Below the pieces are notes generated by a model. That model made no database searches, was not told the DNA's origin, and saw only the letters and a list, made by a program, of their open reading frames with translations. A DNA stretch of 37,880 bases from Herminiimonas sp. CN (GTDB taxonomy: Bacteria; Pseudomonadota; Gammaproteobacteria; Burkholderiales; Burkholderiaceae_D): contig NZ_AVCC01000029.1 in NCBI RefSeq assembly GCF_000622895.1, positions 1-37,880 on the forward strand, read 5' to 3'. Shown in pieces: positions 15,795 through 24,504 of this stretch. Made by a program: the position numbers and the translations under genes. Position 1 is the first letter of the stretch. Every line of letters starts with the position of its first letter.

Positions 15795-16838
15795 ATGAAT
15801 TTGAATAAACTCATTAAATCAGTCGCCCTTACCGCAGTCTCGGCAATGACGTTTTCTACCGCGATGGCAGCCGATATCACCGGCGCCGGAGCAACCTTCC
15901 CCTACCCGATTTATGCAAAATGGGCCGAGGCGTACAAAACGGCAACCGGTAACGGCTTGAACTACCAGTCGATTGGCTCCGGCGGCGGCATCAAGCAGAT
16001 CAAGGCGAAAACCGTCGACTTCGGCGCTTCCGACATGCCGCTCAAATTCGAGGAAATGGAGGCGGAAGGATTGATGCAGTTCCCTGCCATCATGGGCGGT
16101 GTGGTGCCGATCGTCAACTTGGCGGGCGTGGCTCCCGGCCAGTTGAAGATGACGTCCGATGTGCTGGCGCATATTTATCTGGGCAAGATCGTCAAGTGGA
16201 ATGCGCATGAAATCGCGGCGCTGAACCCGGGCGTGAAGTTGCCTGATGAAGATATTACTGTGGTGCATCGTTCGGACGGTTCCGGCACCACTTTTGTCTG
16301 GACCGATTTCCTGTCGAAGACCAATGCCGATTTCAAGGCTGGCGTGGGTGCGGGCACCGCGGTCAAATGGCCGGCTGGGGTCGGCGGCAAGGGCAATGAA
16401 GGCGTCGCCGCCAACGTGCAGCGCATCAAGGGCTCGATCGGCTACGTGGAATATGCATATGCCAAAAAGAACAAGATGTCGCACACCCAGGTGAAAAACC
16501 GCGACGGCCTGTTCGTGCAGCCGGATGACGATACTTTCAAGGCTGCCGCAGCAGGCGCCGACTGGGTCAAGACGCCGGGCATGGCGGTGCTTTTGACCAA
16601 TCAGCCGGGCAAATCCAGCTGGCCGATCACCAGCGCATCGTTCATCATCATGCACAAGGCACAAGCAGATGCCGGCCGCGCGAAAGAAGTGCTGAAGTTC
16701 TTCGACTGGTCCTACAAGAATGGCGGCGCGATGGCAAGCGAGTTGGACTACGTGCCGATGCCGGCTCCAGTGGTCAAGCTGGTCAATGAAGCCTGGAAGA
16801 CGCAATTGAAGGACGGTTCAGGCAAGGCAGTCTGGTAG
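15795..16838 (+). CDS. pstS: Phosphate ABC transporter periplasmic binding protein PstS
   Basis: The 347-residue protein carries a Sec signal peptide, with cleavage expected after AMA in FSTAMA-ADITGAGATFPYP. The mature protein begins with the PstS signature ITGAGATFPYPIYAKWAEAY and contains GSGGGIKQI, FGASDMPL and HRSDGSGTTFVWTDFLSK, loops that hold the phosphate ion. It binds inorganic phosphate in the periplasm and passes it to PstCA. I chose 15795, with GGAG eight bases upstream; the frame is open further upstream through the Pho box but that is not coding. It is first in pstSCAB-phoU-phoB-phoR. A 277-bp gap with a repeat separates it from pstC. Confidence 0.97.
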   Translation: MNLNKLIKSVALTAVSAMTFSTAMAADITGAGATFPYPIYAKWAEAYKTATGNGLNYQSIGSGGGIKQIKAKTVDFGASDMPLKFEEMEAEGLMQFPAIMGGVVPIVNLAGVAPGQLKMTSDVLAHIYLGKIVKWNAHEIAALNPGVKLPDEDITVVHRSDGSGTTFVWTDFLSKTNADFKAGVGAGTAVKWPAGVGGKGNEGVAANVQRIKGSIGYVEYAYAKKNKMSHTQVKNRDGLFVQPDDDTFKAAAAGADWVKTPGMAVLLTNQPGKSSWPITSASFIIMHKAQADAGRAKEVLKFFDWSYKNGGAMASELDYVPMPAPVVKLVNEAWKTQLKDGSGKAVW

Positions 16839-16874
16839 TTTCGGCGGGGTAGTGACCGATGTTGCGTATTTTAT

Positions 16875-16934
16875 GGAGTATATTTTCTTTCGTAATGAAT
16901 ATATGCGGTAAATGCCATAAAAATCATCATACTC
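16875..16934 (-). repeat. ~60-bp AT-rich intergenic repeat (copy C), between pstS and pstC
   Basis: On the minus strand it runs from GAGTATGATG through TTACCGCATATATTCATTACG to AAATATACTCC. The ends form an outer inverted repeat (GGAGTATA at 16875 and CATACTC ending at 16934). It occupies the centre of the 277-bp pstS-pstC gap, which contains no gene. It may influence how much transcript continues from pstS into pstC. Confidence 0.75.
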
Positions 16935-17115
16935 ATGATTTTGTAATGTGCATCCTAGCCTCGGCTATGCCCGTGTTCTGGTGCCGTTCATGAAGAATGC
17001 GTAACATCGGACAGCAATGTTTCCTGGCTGCCGGCCGCACACAGCGCCGGCGGCCATTTTGTCCCTCCACTTCGGGATATTTTATGAATCCAGTTCTTTT
17101 TGCATATTGCACGCC

Positions 17116-18144
17116 ATGAGCGCACACCTCAACTCCATTGCGGATCGCGTGTCGCAGCAGGATGACGAAATTACCGAAAGCCATATCTTCAGCGATAAGC
17201 TGAAGGCGACCATGCGCAAGCAGCGGCTGCAGGACTTTCTCTTCCATAAACTGACACTCTTGTTTGCGCTGAGTGTCTTGTTCGTTTTAATGGGTATCAT
17301 CGTCTCGTTGATGATCGGCGCCTGGCCGGCCCTGAAGGAATTCGGGCTGCCGTTCGTGACCAGCATCGAGTGGGACCCGGTCAACGACAAATACGGCGCT
17401 CTGATCGCCATCTCCGGCACCCTCGTCACGTCCCTGATTGCGCTGCTGATCGCGTTTCCGGTCAGCTTCGGCATCGCACTGTTCTTGACTGAAATCTGCC
17501 CGGCCTGGCTGAAGCGACCGCTGGGCACCTCGGTCGAGCTGCTGGCCGGAGTGCCCAGCATCATTTACGGCATGTGGGGCCTGTTCGTGTTCGCCCCATT
17601 GTTTGCCGACTATATTCAGCCGGCGCTGGCACATACGTTGGGTCAACTGCCGATTGTCGGCCAGTTGTTCAAGGGCCCGATGATGGGAATCGGGATTCTG
17701 GCTGCGGGCCTGATTCTGGCGGTCATGATCATCCCATTTATTGCCTCGGTGATGCGCGATGTATTCGAAACCGTGCCGCCGGTGCTGAAAGAGTCCGCTT
17801 ATGCGCTCGGCTGCACCAAGTGGGAGGTGGTGCGCAAGGTGGTTTTGCCTTACACCAAGATCGGGGTGGTTGGTGGCGTGATGCTGGGCCTGGGGCGGGC
17901 GCTGGGAGAGACGATGGCGATCACCTTCGTGATCGGCAATGCGCACAAATTGTCCTGGTCTCTGTTTGCCGCCGGCAACAGCATCGCCTCCACCCTGGCT
18001 AATGAATTCGCCGAAGCCGAATCGACTTTGCATGTGTCGTCGCTGTTCGCGCTCGGCCTGATCCTGTTTGTCATCACCTTCATCGTGTTGTCGGCCGCTA
18101 AGCTCATGTTGATGGGCATGTCCCGTAAAGAGGGAATGAAATGA
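17116..18144 (+). CDS. pstC: Phosphate ABC transporter permease PstC
   Basis: The 342-residue inner-membrane protein is one of two permease subunits of the high-affinity phosphate transporter. A hydrophilic N-terminal stretch of ~50 residues precedes a first membrane helix ([23 protein letters not shown]). The usual segment [18 protein letters not shown], the ABC-coupling loop with [20 protein letters not shown] (EAA motif) and a last helix [20 protein letters not shown] follow. The start is uncertain: no good ribosome binding site is seen at 17116, and an upstream frame to 17017 is open but unlike the family. The stop overlaps the pstA start by four bases (ATGA), showing translational coupling. 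Confidence 0.93.
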   Translation: MSAHLNSIADRVSQQDDEITESHIFSDKLKATMRKQRLQDFLFHKLTLLFALSVLFVLMGIIVSLMIGAWPALKEFGLPFVTSIEWDPVNDKYGALIAISGTLVTSLIALLIAFPVSFGIALFLTEICPAWLKRPLGTSVELLAGVPSIIYGMWGLFVFAPLFADYIQPALAHTLGQLPIVGQLFKGPMMGIGILAAGLILAVMIIPFIASVMRDVFETVPPVLKESAYALGCTKWEVVRKVVLPYTKIGVVGGVMLGLGRALGETMAITFVIGNAHKLSWSLFAAGNSIASTLANEFAEAESTLHVSSLFALGLILFVITFIVLSAAKLMLMGMSRKEGMK

Positions 18145-19001
18145 AAACTTTCGAGATGAATCCGGTCTACCGCCGGCGCTTGTGGAAGCACAAGATCGGC
18201 ATTGCGCTATCGTTTTTTGCGATGGCGGTCGGCCTGTTTTTCCTGCTGTGGATCTTGCTGACCCTGATCGTCAAGGGTGTCGGTGCGATTGACCTGGCAA
18301 TGTTGACCCAGACCACGCCGGCGCCGGGCAGCGATGGCGGCGGCTTGATGAATGCGATCGTCGGCAGCCTGTTGATGGTGGGAGCCGCGGTGTTCATCAG
18401 CACCCCGGTCGGGGTTCTGGCCGGGATTTATCTGGCCGAATACGGCGAAGTCAGCTGGTTTGCCAAGATTACCCGCTTTGTTACCGACATCATGCTGTCG
18501 GCGCCGTCGATTGTGATCGGTCTGTTCGTGTATGCAATTTATGTCGCCAATGTGAAGCATTTTTCCGGTTGGGCCGGCAGTTTTGCAATTTCTTTGATTG
18601 CGATTCCGGTGGTGGTGCGTACTACCGACAACATGCTCAATCTGGTGCCGACCAGCCTGCGCGAAGCAGCGTTCGCGCTGGGCGCGCCGCGCTGGCGAGT
18701 GGCAACTCACGTGCGCCTGCGCGCTGTCAAGGCCGGCGTCATGACCGGGGTTTTGCTGGCGATCGCCAGAATCTCGGGCGAAACCGCGCCGTTGCTGTTT
18801 ACTGCCTTGAACAACCAGTTCTATAGCGCCAACATGAACGCGCCGATGGCCAATTTACCGGTCGTGATTTACCAGTTTGCGATGAGTCCGTACGACAACT
18901 GGCGCACACTGGCCTGGGGCGGCGCTCTGCTGGTAACGTTCAGCGTGCTGGGCCTGAATATCCTGTCACGCACCCTGTTCAACCAGAAAATCCAGCATTA
19001 A
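18141..19001 (+). CDS. pstA: Phosphate ABC transporter permease PstA
   Basis: The 286-residue inner-membrane permease pairs with PstC. It has about six hydrophobic segments, starting with [22 protein letters not shown] (about 15-38), then a segment around [25 protein letters not shown], the [26 protein letters not shown] helix pair, and the EAA coupling motif [28 protein letters not shown] and the [12 protein letters not shown] block are PstA hallmarks. It overlaps pstC at its start and is followed nine bases later by pstB, so the operon is tightly coupled. Confidence 0.95.
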   Translation: MKTFEMNPVYRRRLWKHKIGIALSFFAMAVGLFFLLWILLTLIVKGVGAIDLAMLTQTTPAPGSDGGGLMNAIVGSLLMVGAAVFISTPVGVLAGIYLAEYGEVSWFAKITRFVTDIMLSAPSIVIGLFVYAIYVANVKHFSGWAGSFAISLIAIPVVVRTTDNMLNLVPTSLREAAFALGAPRWRVATHVRLRAVKAGVMTGVLLAIARISGETAPLLFTALNNQFYSANMNAPMANLPVVIYQFAMSPYDNWRTLAWGGALLVTFSVLGLNILSRTLFNQKIQH

Positions 19002-19010
19002 GTGGCCATC

Positions 19011-19805
19011 ATGAACGATATGAATACGCAAACGTCTGTGAACATGAACCCAAAAACGACCATCGGAATTTCCGACCTGAATTTTTTCTACGGCCCTTTT
19101 CATGGCTTGAAAAACATCAATCTGAATATCCACGAAAAAAAAGTGACCGCCTTCATCGGCCCTTCCGGCTGCGGCAAATCGACTTTGCTGCGCACGTTGA
19201 ATCGGATGTACGACCTGTATCCGGGACAGCGCGCGGAAGGCCGCATCATGTATCACGGCAGCAATATTCTGGAGCAGGGGCAGGATGTCAACATGCTGCG
19301 CGCCAAGGTCGGCATGGTGTTCCAGAAGCCGACGCCATTTCCGATGTCGGTCTATGACAACATTGCCTTTGGCGTGCGGCTGTACGAAAACCTGTCGAAG
19401 GGCGCAATGGATGAACGGGTCGAATGGGCGCTGAAAAAAGGCGCGATCTGGGACGAGGTCAAGGATAAACTGGGCAAGAGCGGCCTGAGCCTGTCGGGCG
19501 GCCAGCAACAGCGGTTGTGCATTGCGCGCGGGGTGGCGGTCAAGCCCGAGGTGCTGCTGCTGGATGAGCCGACTTCGGCGCTGGACCCGATTTCCACCGC
19601 CAAGATCGAGGAATTGATCAACGAGCTGAAGCAGGATTACACGATCGCCATCGTCACCCACAACATGCAACAGGCGGCCCGTATCTCTGACTATACTGCG
19701 TATATGTATCTGGGCGAGCTGGTCGAGTTTGGCGAAACCGATCAGATATTCATGAACCCGGCGAAAAAGGAAACGCAAGACTACATTACCGGCCGCTTCG
19801 GTTAA
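19011..19805 (+). CDS. pstB: Phosphate ABC transporter ATP-binding protein PstB
   Basis: The 264-residue cytoplasmic ATPase drives phosphate import. It has Walker [10 protein letters not shown], a Q-loop [12 protein letters not shown], the ABC signature LSGGQQQR and Walker [14 protein letters not shown], followed by the H-loop in [16 protein letters not shown]. The ending TGRFG is typical of PstB. A GTG at 19002 would add three residues (MAI); I prefer the ATG at 19011. PstB together with PstSCA and PhoU also signals phosphate sufficiency to PhoR. Confidence 0.96.
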   Translation: MNDMNTQTSVNMNPKTTIGISDLNFFYGPFHGLKNINLNIHEKKVTAFIGPSGCGKSTLLRTLNRMYDLYPGQRAEGRIMYHGSNILEQGQDVNMLRAKVGMVFQKPTPFPMSVYDNIAFGVRLYENLSKGAMDERVEWALKKGAIWDEVKDKLGKSGLSLSGGQQQRLCIARGVAVKPEVLLLDEPTSALDPISTAKIEELINELKQDYTIAIVTHNMQQAARISDYTAYMYLGELVEFGETDQIFMNPAKKETQDYITGRFG

Positions 19806-19841
19806 GCGCCGCATTCATTAAAATACAAGAAGGGGAATCTG

Positions 19842-20546
19842 ATGCCAAATGTGCATTCTTCCAAGCAATACGATCTCGAGCTGGAAATGATCCAGTCCAA
19901 AATTCTGGCAATGGGCGGCTTGGTCGAGAGCCAGTTCCAGGATGCGATGAGCTGTTTTCGCAGCGGCGATGTGGTGCAGGCGGATCGTGTCATTAAGGGC
20001 GACGATGCGGTCAACCAGCTGGAAGTCACGCTCGACGATGCATGCAGCCGTTTGATTGTGCGCCGTCAGCCGACCGCCAATGATCTGCGCATCGTCATGT
20101 CGACTTACAACATCATCACCGATCTGGAGCGCATCGGCGACGAGGCCACCAAAATTGCCCGCGCCGCCAAGAGCATTAAGGAGCGCGGAGCCGCGATCCT
20201 GAATCACTACGAGACTGTGCGCGTGATCGCCGCCGGCGCCGGCGCCATGCTGCATGATGCGCTTGATGCGTTCGCGCGGCTGGACGAAAAGCAGGCGGTT
20301 CGGATCATCGCCCAGGATGAAAGCGTCGATTACGAGTTCCGCTCCATCATGCGTACCTTGATTACCTTCATGATGGAAGATCCGCGCACGATTTCGATTG
20401 CGATGGACACCATCTGGGTTGCCAAGGCGATCGAGCGGATTGGCGACCACGCCAAGAATATCGCCGAGTACGTCATTTATATCGTCGAGGGCAAGGACAT
20501 TCGGCACACCGATTACGCTGCAGCCAACAAGGATCTTGCCGGATAA
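19842..20546 (+). CDS. phoU: Phosphate signalling regulator PhoU
   Basis: The 234-residue cytoplasmic protein is composed of two repeated three-helix PhoU domains. Each carries the metal-binding E/DxxxD pattern: VIKGDDAVNQLEVTLDDAC in the first half and IIAQDESVDYEFRSIMRTL in the second, with matching later helices (DLERIGDEATKIA and AIERIGDHAKNIAEYVIY). PhoU links the Pst transporter to PhoR and silences the Pho regulon when phosphate is plentiful. AAGGGGAA precedes the ATG. It is followed five bases later by phoB. Confidence 0.96.
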   Translation: MPNVHSSKQYDLELEMIQSKILAMGGLVESQFQDAMSCFRSGDVVQADRVIKGDDAVNQLEVTLDDACSRLIVRRQPTANDLRIVMSTYNIITDLERIGDEATKIARAAKSIKERGAAILNHYETVRVIAAGAGAMLHDALDAFARLDEKQAVRIIAQDESVDYEFRSIMRTLITFMMEDPRTISIAMDTIWVAKAIERIGDHAKNIAEYVIYIVEGKDIRHTDYAAANKDLAG

Positions 20547-20551
20547 GCACT

Positions 20552-21241
20552 ATGGCGGCCGATAAAATAGTAATTCTGGTAGTGGAAGACGAGCCCGCAA
20601 TTGCGGAACTGGTGATTTTTACCTTGCGCGCAGCCGGCTGGAATCCGGTGGTGGTGCGCAGTGTTGCCGATGCCTGGGAATTTCTGCAGAAAAACACGCC
20701 GCAACTGATCCTGCTGGACTGGATGCTGCCTGACCAGAGCGGCTTGCGGCTGCTGTCGCGGGTACGCGCCGAGCGCCAGTGGAGCGGCTTGCCGGTCATC
20801 ATGCTGACAGCCAAAAGCATGGAGGAAGACAAGATTGCCGGGCTGGATCACGGGGCCGACGACTACATCACGAAGCCGTTTTCCCCGCGCGAGCTGACTG
20901 CACGTATCAATGCCATGCTGCGCCGCAAAAGTCCCGAGCATGCGCAGAACACAATGACGATCAACAATGTGATGCTGGATCCGCAAAGTTGCAGCGTCAG
21001 CATTTGCGGTCAAAAAATTGACATTGGTCATGCCGAATACAAGCTGCTGAAGTTTTTCATGGCGCATCCGGAACGGGTGTTTTCCCGTAGCCAATTGCTC
21101 GACAAGGTATGGGGCGACCATGTCGTGATCGAAGAGCGCACCGTCGACGTGCATGTGCTGCGCTTGCGCAAGGTCTTGCAGGGTGCGCAGCATCTGATCA
21201 AAACGGTGCGCAGCGTAGGTTATATGCTGACCGAAAAATAA
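20552..21241 (+). CDS. phoB: Phosphate regulon response regulator PhoB
   Basis: The 229-residue regulator has a receiver domain (about 5-122) with acidic residues in VVEDE, phosphoacceptor Asp56 in LILLDWMLPDQSG, the threonine of VIMLTAKS and the lysine of DDYITKPFSP. An OmpR-type winged helix (about 130-228) follows, with ERVFSRSQLLDKVWG and the recognition helix EERTVDVHVLRLRKVL. Phosphorylated by PhoR, it activates Pho-box promoters such as those at 15640-15673 and 15725-15758. Its gene lies inside the pst operon and is followed 13 bases later by phoR. Confidence 0.96.
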   Translation: MAADKIVILVVEDEPAIAELVIFTLRAAGWNPVVVRSVADAWEFLQKNTPQLILLDWMLPDQSGLRLLSRVRAERQWSGLPVIMLTAKSMEEDKIAGLDHGADDYITKPFSPRELTARINAMLRRKSPEHAQNTMTINNVMLDPQSCSVSICGQKIDIGHAEYKLLKFFMAHPERVFSRSQLLDKVWGDHVVIEERTVDVHVLRLRKVLQGAQHLIKTVRSVGYMLTEK

Positions 21242-21254
21242 GTATTAGGAGTTT

Positions 21255-22568
21255 ATGAACCCATCGTTGTTGTTCTGGATCCCGGCCGCCTTGCGGCTGG
21301 TTTTTCTTTTGCTGGGAGCCGCAGTCATCGGGTTCTTTTTCGGCCTGGTGCCGGGCTTGGTTGCTGCAGTGCTGGCGCTGATTGTCCTGCTTGGGGTGCA
21401 ATTGTCTTATCTGTACCAGCTGAATGCCTGGCTGGATGAGCCCAATAGCGAGAAATTGCCGGATGGCTGGGGCGCCTGGACCGATGTTTACTCCCGCTTG
21501 TACCGCAACCGCCGCCTGGATGAAAAGAACCAGGCCGAGTTGACCGAGTGGCTGGCGCGTTTCCGGCAGGCGATGCACTTGCTGCCGGACGGGGTGGTCA
21601 TCATGGACGATGTGCTGTTCCTGGAGTGGTGCAATCCGGCGGCGGAACAGCATCTCGGCCTGACCCTGGAGCGCGACAAGGGAATGCGGGTGACGAATCT
21701 GGTGCGCAGCCCGGATTTCATGGATTACATCATGCTGGGCCGCTACGAGCAGCCGCTGACGCTGTCGTTCAAGGAGCGCAAGCTGGTGGTCCAGATTATT
21801 CCGTTTGAAAGCCGGCGCCAGATTCTGGTCACGCATGATGCGACCGACTCCGACCGCATCGACATGATGCGACGCGACTTCATCGCCAATGCGTCGCACG
21901 AATTGCGCACGCCACTGACCGTGATTAACGGCTTTCTTGAAATTGCACTCGGCCAGGGCCGGCTGGACCCGCAAACCCGGGCCGCGCATCTGAAACTGAT
22001 GGCGGAGCAGGGGCAGCGCATGCAGAACCTGGTTGAGGACATGCTGACGCTGTCGCGCCTGGAGTCAGTCGATTACCCGATGCGCTCCGAGCACGTCCGG
22101 GTGCAAACGCTGCTGGAAAGCATCTTGCGCGAGGCCAATGCGCTGTCGGCCGGGCGTCATGCGATAACGCTGGAAATCGACGGCCCTGACATCAAGGGCA
22201 GTACCGAAGAGCTCCGAAGCGCTTTCAGCAACCTGGTGTCAAATGCGGTGCGCTACACCCCTGCGGGCGGCAGTATCCGGATCGGCTGGTGCATGACCGC
22301 GAACGGACCGCAATTCTCGGTAAAAGATACTGGCATCGGGATTTTGCCGGAAAACATTGCGCGCCTGACCGAGCGTTTCTATCGGGTCGACAAAAGCCGC
22401 TCGCGCGAGACCCAGGGCACCGGCCTCGGTCTGGCTATCGTCAAACATGTGCTGCTGCGGCACAGTGCGACGCTGTCGATCGAATCCGCGCCCAACGCCG
22501 GCAGCACCTTTGCGGTCCAGTTTTCCAGCGGTTCAGTGTGTGAGGCGGCGCTGCCGATGGTAAATTGA
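21255..22568 (+). CDS. phoR: Phosphate regulon sensor histidine kinase PhoR
   Basis: The 437-residue membrane kinase has two N-terminal hydrophobic helices within about residues 5-58 with almost no periplasmic loop, as in E. coli PhoR. A PAS domain follows (about 95-195; ALLPDGVVIMDD-like start, WCNPAAEQHLGL), then the dimerisation domain with phosphorylated His215 in NASHELRTPLTVING, and the ATPase domain with N-box AFSNLVSNAVRYTP, VKDTGIGI and TGLGLAIVKHVL. It senses phosphate status through the Pst/PhoU complex. It ends the pst-pho operon; AGGAG lies ahead of the ATG. Confidence 0.95.
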   Translation: MNPSLLFWIPAALRLVFLLLGAAVIGFFFGLVPGLVAAVLALIVLLGVQLSYLYQLNAWLDEPNSEKLPDGWGAWTDVYSRLYRNRRLDEKNQAELTEWLARFRQAMHLLPDGVVIMDDVLFLEWCNPAAEQHLGLTLERDKGMRVTNLVRSPDFMDYIMLGRYEQPLTLSFKERKLVVQIIPFESRRQILVTHDATDSDRIDMMRRDFIANASHELRTPLTVINGFLEIALGQGRLDPQTRAAHLKLMAEQGQRMQNLVEDMLTLSRLESVDYPMRSEHVRVQTLLESILREANALSAGRHAITLEIDGPDIKGSTEELRSAFSNLVSNAVRYTPAGGSIRIGWCMTANGPQFSVKDTGIGILPENIARLTERFYRVDKSRSRETQGTGLGLAIVKHVLLRHSATLSIESAPNAGSTFAVQFSSGSVCEAALPMVN

Positions 22569-22705
22569 TGCCATTGGGTTGATTTAGGCCATGGTATTGC
22601 TTGTTATGTGTTTTAAGGCGGCATTTTTCAGGCAGAATAAAACCTTGTCTTTCGTCTCAGCAAGGTTGCCGCAGGATATGCCTGTTGCAATCAAACGGAC
22701 CACAT

Positions 22706-23290
22706 ATGAAGCTGATACGGCGTTGCGGTCGTTTTAAAAGATGTTATCTCGTCGGTATTTTTTTTATGCTGACCGGGTGCGCCGACCTGTTGCCGCATTC
22801 CAAAGAGGATATGCGTACTCCGTGGGGCAGTTATGCTGAGGCGCAGGCCATGTTCGACAGCATCGTTGTCTACTCGACTTCGATGGCGCAACTGAAAGAT
22901 TTGGGCATCGACCCGGAAAAAACGCCGAATGTCGCGATCCTCAGCCATGCCGATTTGCTGCGCAAGATTACCGCCGGCTCATCGCTGGATATCCGCTCGC
23001 TGGATACGGAATTGCAAAGCTGCCTGATGGAAAACAAGATCTGCATCGCTTACGAGATCGGGCAGACGCATCTTGACCGCAACCGGTTTGGCAATTTCTG
23101 GCTGGATTTTCTGAATTTTAACCGTCGCGTGGATATTTCCGGATGGCAGTTCAATGCGATCGTCGTGATCAGGAATGATCGGGTGATATACAAGCTGTGG
23201 AGCGGCAAGCCGAATATCCAGCAGTTGCAGGAAGAACGCAACCCTTTGGGACCGCTGCAGGGCTTGGGCAGCTCCTTGCTGCGACCCTAG
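22706..23290 (+). CDS. Putative lipoprotein of unknown function
   Basis: The 194-residue product starts MKLIRRCGRFKRCYLVGIFFMLTGC, a basic region, a hydrophobic stretch and the lipobox LTGC, so it should be exported and lipidated. The mature part has no motif I recognise. It shows a SYAEAQAMFDSI segment, two cysteines in LQSCLMENKICIAYEIGQTH and a C-terminal half ending in short beta-like strands (QFNAIVVIRNDRVIYKLWSG). I chose the ATG at 22706 because the signal peptide begins there; the frame is open 35 codons further upstream. It lies 137 bases behind phoR, with no obvious terminator between them, so read-through is possible. Function is unknown. Confidence 0.8.
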   Translation: MKLIRRCGRFKRCYLVGIFFMLTGCADLLPHSKEDMRTPWGSYAEAQAMFDSIVVYSTSMAQLKDLGIDPEKTPNVAILSHADLLRKITAGSSLDIRSLDTELQSCLMENKICIAYEIGQTHLDRNRFGNFWLDFLNFNRRVDISGWQFNAIVVIRNDRVIYKLWSGKPNIQQLQEERNPLGPLQGLGSSLLRP

Positions 23291-23337
23291 ATACTCTTCC
23301 GCCGCACCCTGGTTTTATCAAATACCGGGCACTGTAT

Positions 23338-23441
23338 TTAGTTGAAACCCTCGGCGATGTCGCGCACCGGTGCAATCGCGACCTGCCAATCGCCTAGCTT
23401 GGGCATGCCGAGCGGACGGGCTGCGAGGCGGTAGTGCTCAT
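23338..23441 (-). pseudogene. Remnant 5' end of a CurA-type NADP-dependent oxidoreductase gene
   Basis: On the minus strand a good ribosome binding site (GGAGGAG) precedes an ATG at 23441, but that frame stops after 15 codons. One frame over, 33 codons read HYRLAARPLGMPKLGDWQ and then APVRDIAEGFN before a TAA at 23338-23340. This matches the conserved beginning of zinc-independent medium-chain oxidoreductases of the curcumin-reductase type (LAARPxGxPK). A frameshift separates start and body, and the remaining ~300 codons are absent. An operator-like palindrome and a possible TetR remnant lie upstream. This is a truncated, dead gene. Confidence 0.6.
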
Positions 23442-23489
23442 GTTCGGTCTCCTCCGGTCAAAATCGCGGGTTTACTATAGCGTAAATTT

Positions 23490-23501
23490 GAACGGTCGTT
23501 C
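23490..23501. promoter_or_regulatory. TetR-type palindromic operator between two gene remnants
   Basis: GAACGGTCGTTC is a 5-bp inverted repeat with a 2-bp centre, flanked by AT-rich DNA (AAATTT, TATTTA). This form is common for TetR/AcrR regulators that control an adjacent oxidoreductase. It sits 49 bases ahead of the oxidoreductase remnant start and 5 bases ahead of the TetR-like remnant start. Confidence 0.55.
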
Positions 23502-23506
23502 TATTT

Positions 23507-23632
23507 ATGAAATGCGGAAAAACTCAGGAACTATTGACGCGCATCGCGGACCAACGGGGGTGCAATTGCACGCTTGTTTTACTTGTTACGGGCCGCCACT
23601 CTTGCGCAGAGTCGCGTTGTTTGCGTTTGTGA
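23507..23632 (+). pseudogene. Possible remnant of a TetR-family regulator gene
   Basis: The plus strand reads MKCGKTQELLTRIADQRG and stops after 41 codons at TGA (23630-23632). The first 15 residues resemble the head of TetR regulators of the form GKTQELLTRIAD, and QRGCN may correspond to the following RGYN position after a short deletion. The rest is not TetR-like. Together with the palindrome and the divergent oxidoreductase remnant, a decayed regulator-target pair is likely. The longer frame from 23434 that covers this region is in another phase and has no family resemblance. Confidence 0.4.
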
Positions 23633-23706
23633 AGGCGATTTCGCACACAGTATTGGCGCAACGCAATGCATCAACGCACGAGTTGTTCGCCATTAATTTC
23701 TCCGCT

Positions 23707-23744
23707 GCCCTGCATTGTTAATGCGTCGGTGAACAATGCAGGGC
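23707..23744 (+). promoter_or_regulatory. Perfect 13-bp hairpin in the bactofilin leader
   Basis: GCCCTGCATTGTT (23707-23719) pairs perfectly with AACAATGCAGGGC (23732-23744) around a 12-nt loop, ending 37 bases ahead of the bactofilin ATG. No T-run follows. It could end transcription from the dead region, be a regulator site or structure the leader. The rest of 23633-23780 shows no gene. Confidence 0.6.
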
Positions 23745-23780
23745 ACTTGCCAACCGTTCAGAGTTCCTGAAGGAAATCAC

Positions 23781-24350
23781 ATGCTTCGTTCCGAATCACT
23801 TTTTGGTAAACGTAATCCCGGCAATCCTGCCACAACCCCTGGCAGCAGTACGCTGAATGCATCTCTCGGCGCTGCCAGCGGCATCATGTCCGGCGCCGGC
23901 CTGAATATTCCGAAGGCAGCCAACGCCGTCAGTCCGTCTGCTGCCACGGCCACTTCAAATGCCAGCACCAATGAGGTCGGCAGCAAGCTGATAGTCGGCC
24001 CGAACATCAAGCTCAAAGGGGTCGAGATTACCGATTGCGATACCCTGGTGGTCGAGGGACGGGTCGAGGCGACGATGGATTCGCGCGTCATTCAGATTGC
24101 CGAAAACGGTTCGTTCAAGGGTTCGGCAGAAATCGATATCGCTGAGATTCGGGGCGAATTCAATGGCGACCTGACCGCGCGCGTCAAGCTGGTGATTTAC
24201 GCCACCGGCAAGGTCAGTGGAAAAATTCGCTACGGCAAAATCGTGATCGAAGAGGGCGGCCAGCTGATTGGCGACGTGCAGGCCGGTGCTGCCCCGGCTG
24301 GGTCGGCTGCCACTCTGGCCAAGGATACGGAGGTCGTGGTAGTGCCGTAA
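23781..24350 (+). CDS. Bactofilin (polymer-forming cytoskeletal protein)
   Basis: The 189-residue protein has the bactofilin (DUF583) core at about residues 70-165: KLIVGPNIKLKGVEITDCDT, VVEGRVEATMDSRVIQIAE, GSFKGSAEIDIAEIRGEFNGDLTA and KLVIYATGKVSGKIRYGKIVIEEGGQLIGDV, the repeating glycine/valine pattern of a right-handed beta-helix. Before it lies a ~65-residue disordered region rich in Ala, Ser, Asn and Gly; a short tail follows. Bactofilins polymerise without nucleotide and organise cell-wall or polar complexes. Start at 23781 with AAGGA upstream; an in-frame upstream ATG-like extension is not needed. No partner peptidase gene is adjacent. Confidence 0.93.
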   Translation: MLRSESLFGKRNPGNPATTPGSSTLNASLGAASGIMSGAGLNIPKAANAVSPSAATATSNASTNEVGSKLIVGPNIKLKGVEITDCDTLVVEGRVEATMDSRVIQIAENGSFKGSAEIDIAEIRGEFNGDLTARVKLVIYATGKVSGKIRYGKIVIEEGGQLIGDVQAGAAPAGSAATLAKDTEVVVVP

Positions 24351-24504
24351 CACCCGCGGTTCAGTCAGGCCGGGATCATCGCGCACCCTGTAGCCAGGCT
24401 GCGCGATTTTTTCCATGTGGGAATTGAATTGACGAGCATGCGACAATAGGCGCTTGTCGAGCGGCGCATCGGTGCCGCTTTTTGCCCGTAACCAGATCAC
24501 CATC

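Noticed and set aside
17017-17115. Upstream extension of pstC
   Set aside because: The extra residues are not membrane-like or family-like; the start at 17116 is preferred, though without a strong ribosome binding site.
23434-23721. 95-codon plus-strand frame in the gap ahead of bactofilin
   Set aside because: It runs across the operator palindrome and in a different phase from the TetR-like remnant, has no ribosome binding site and no family resemblance.
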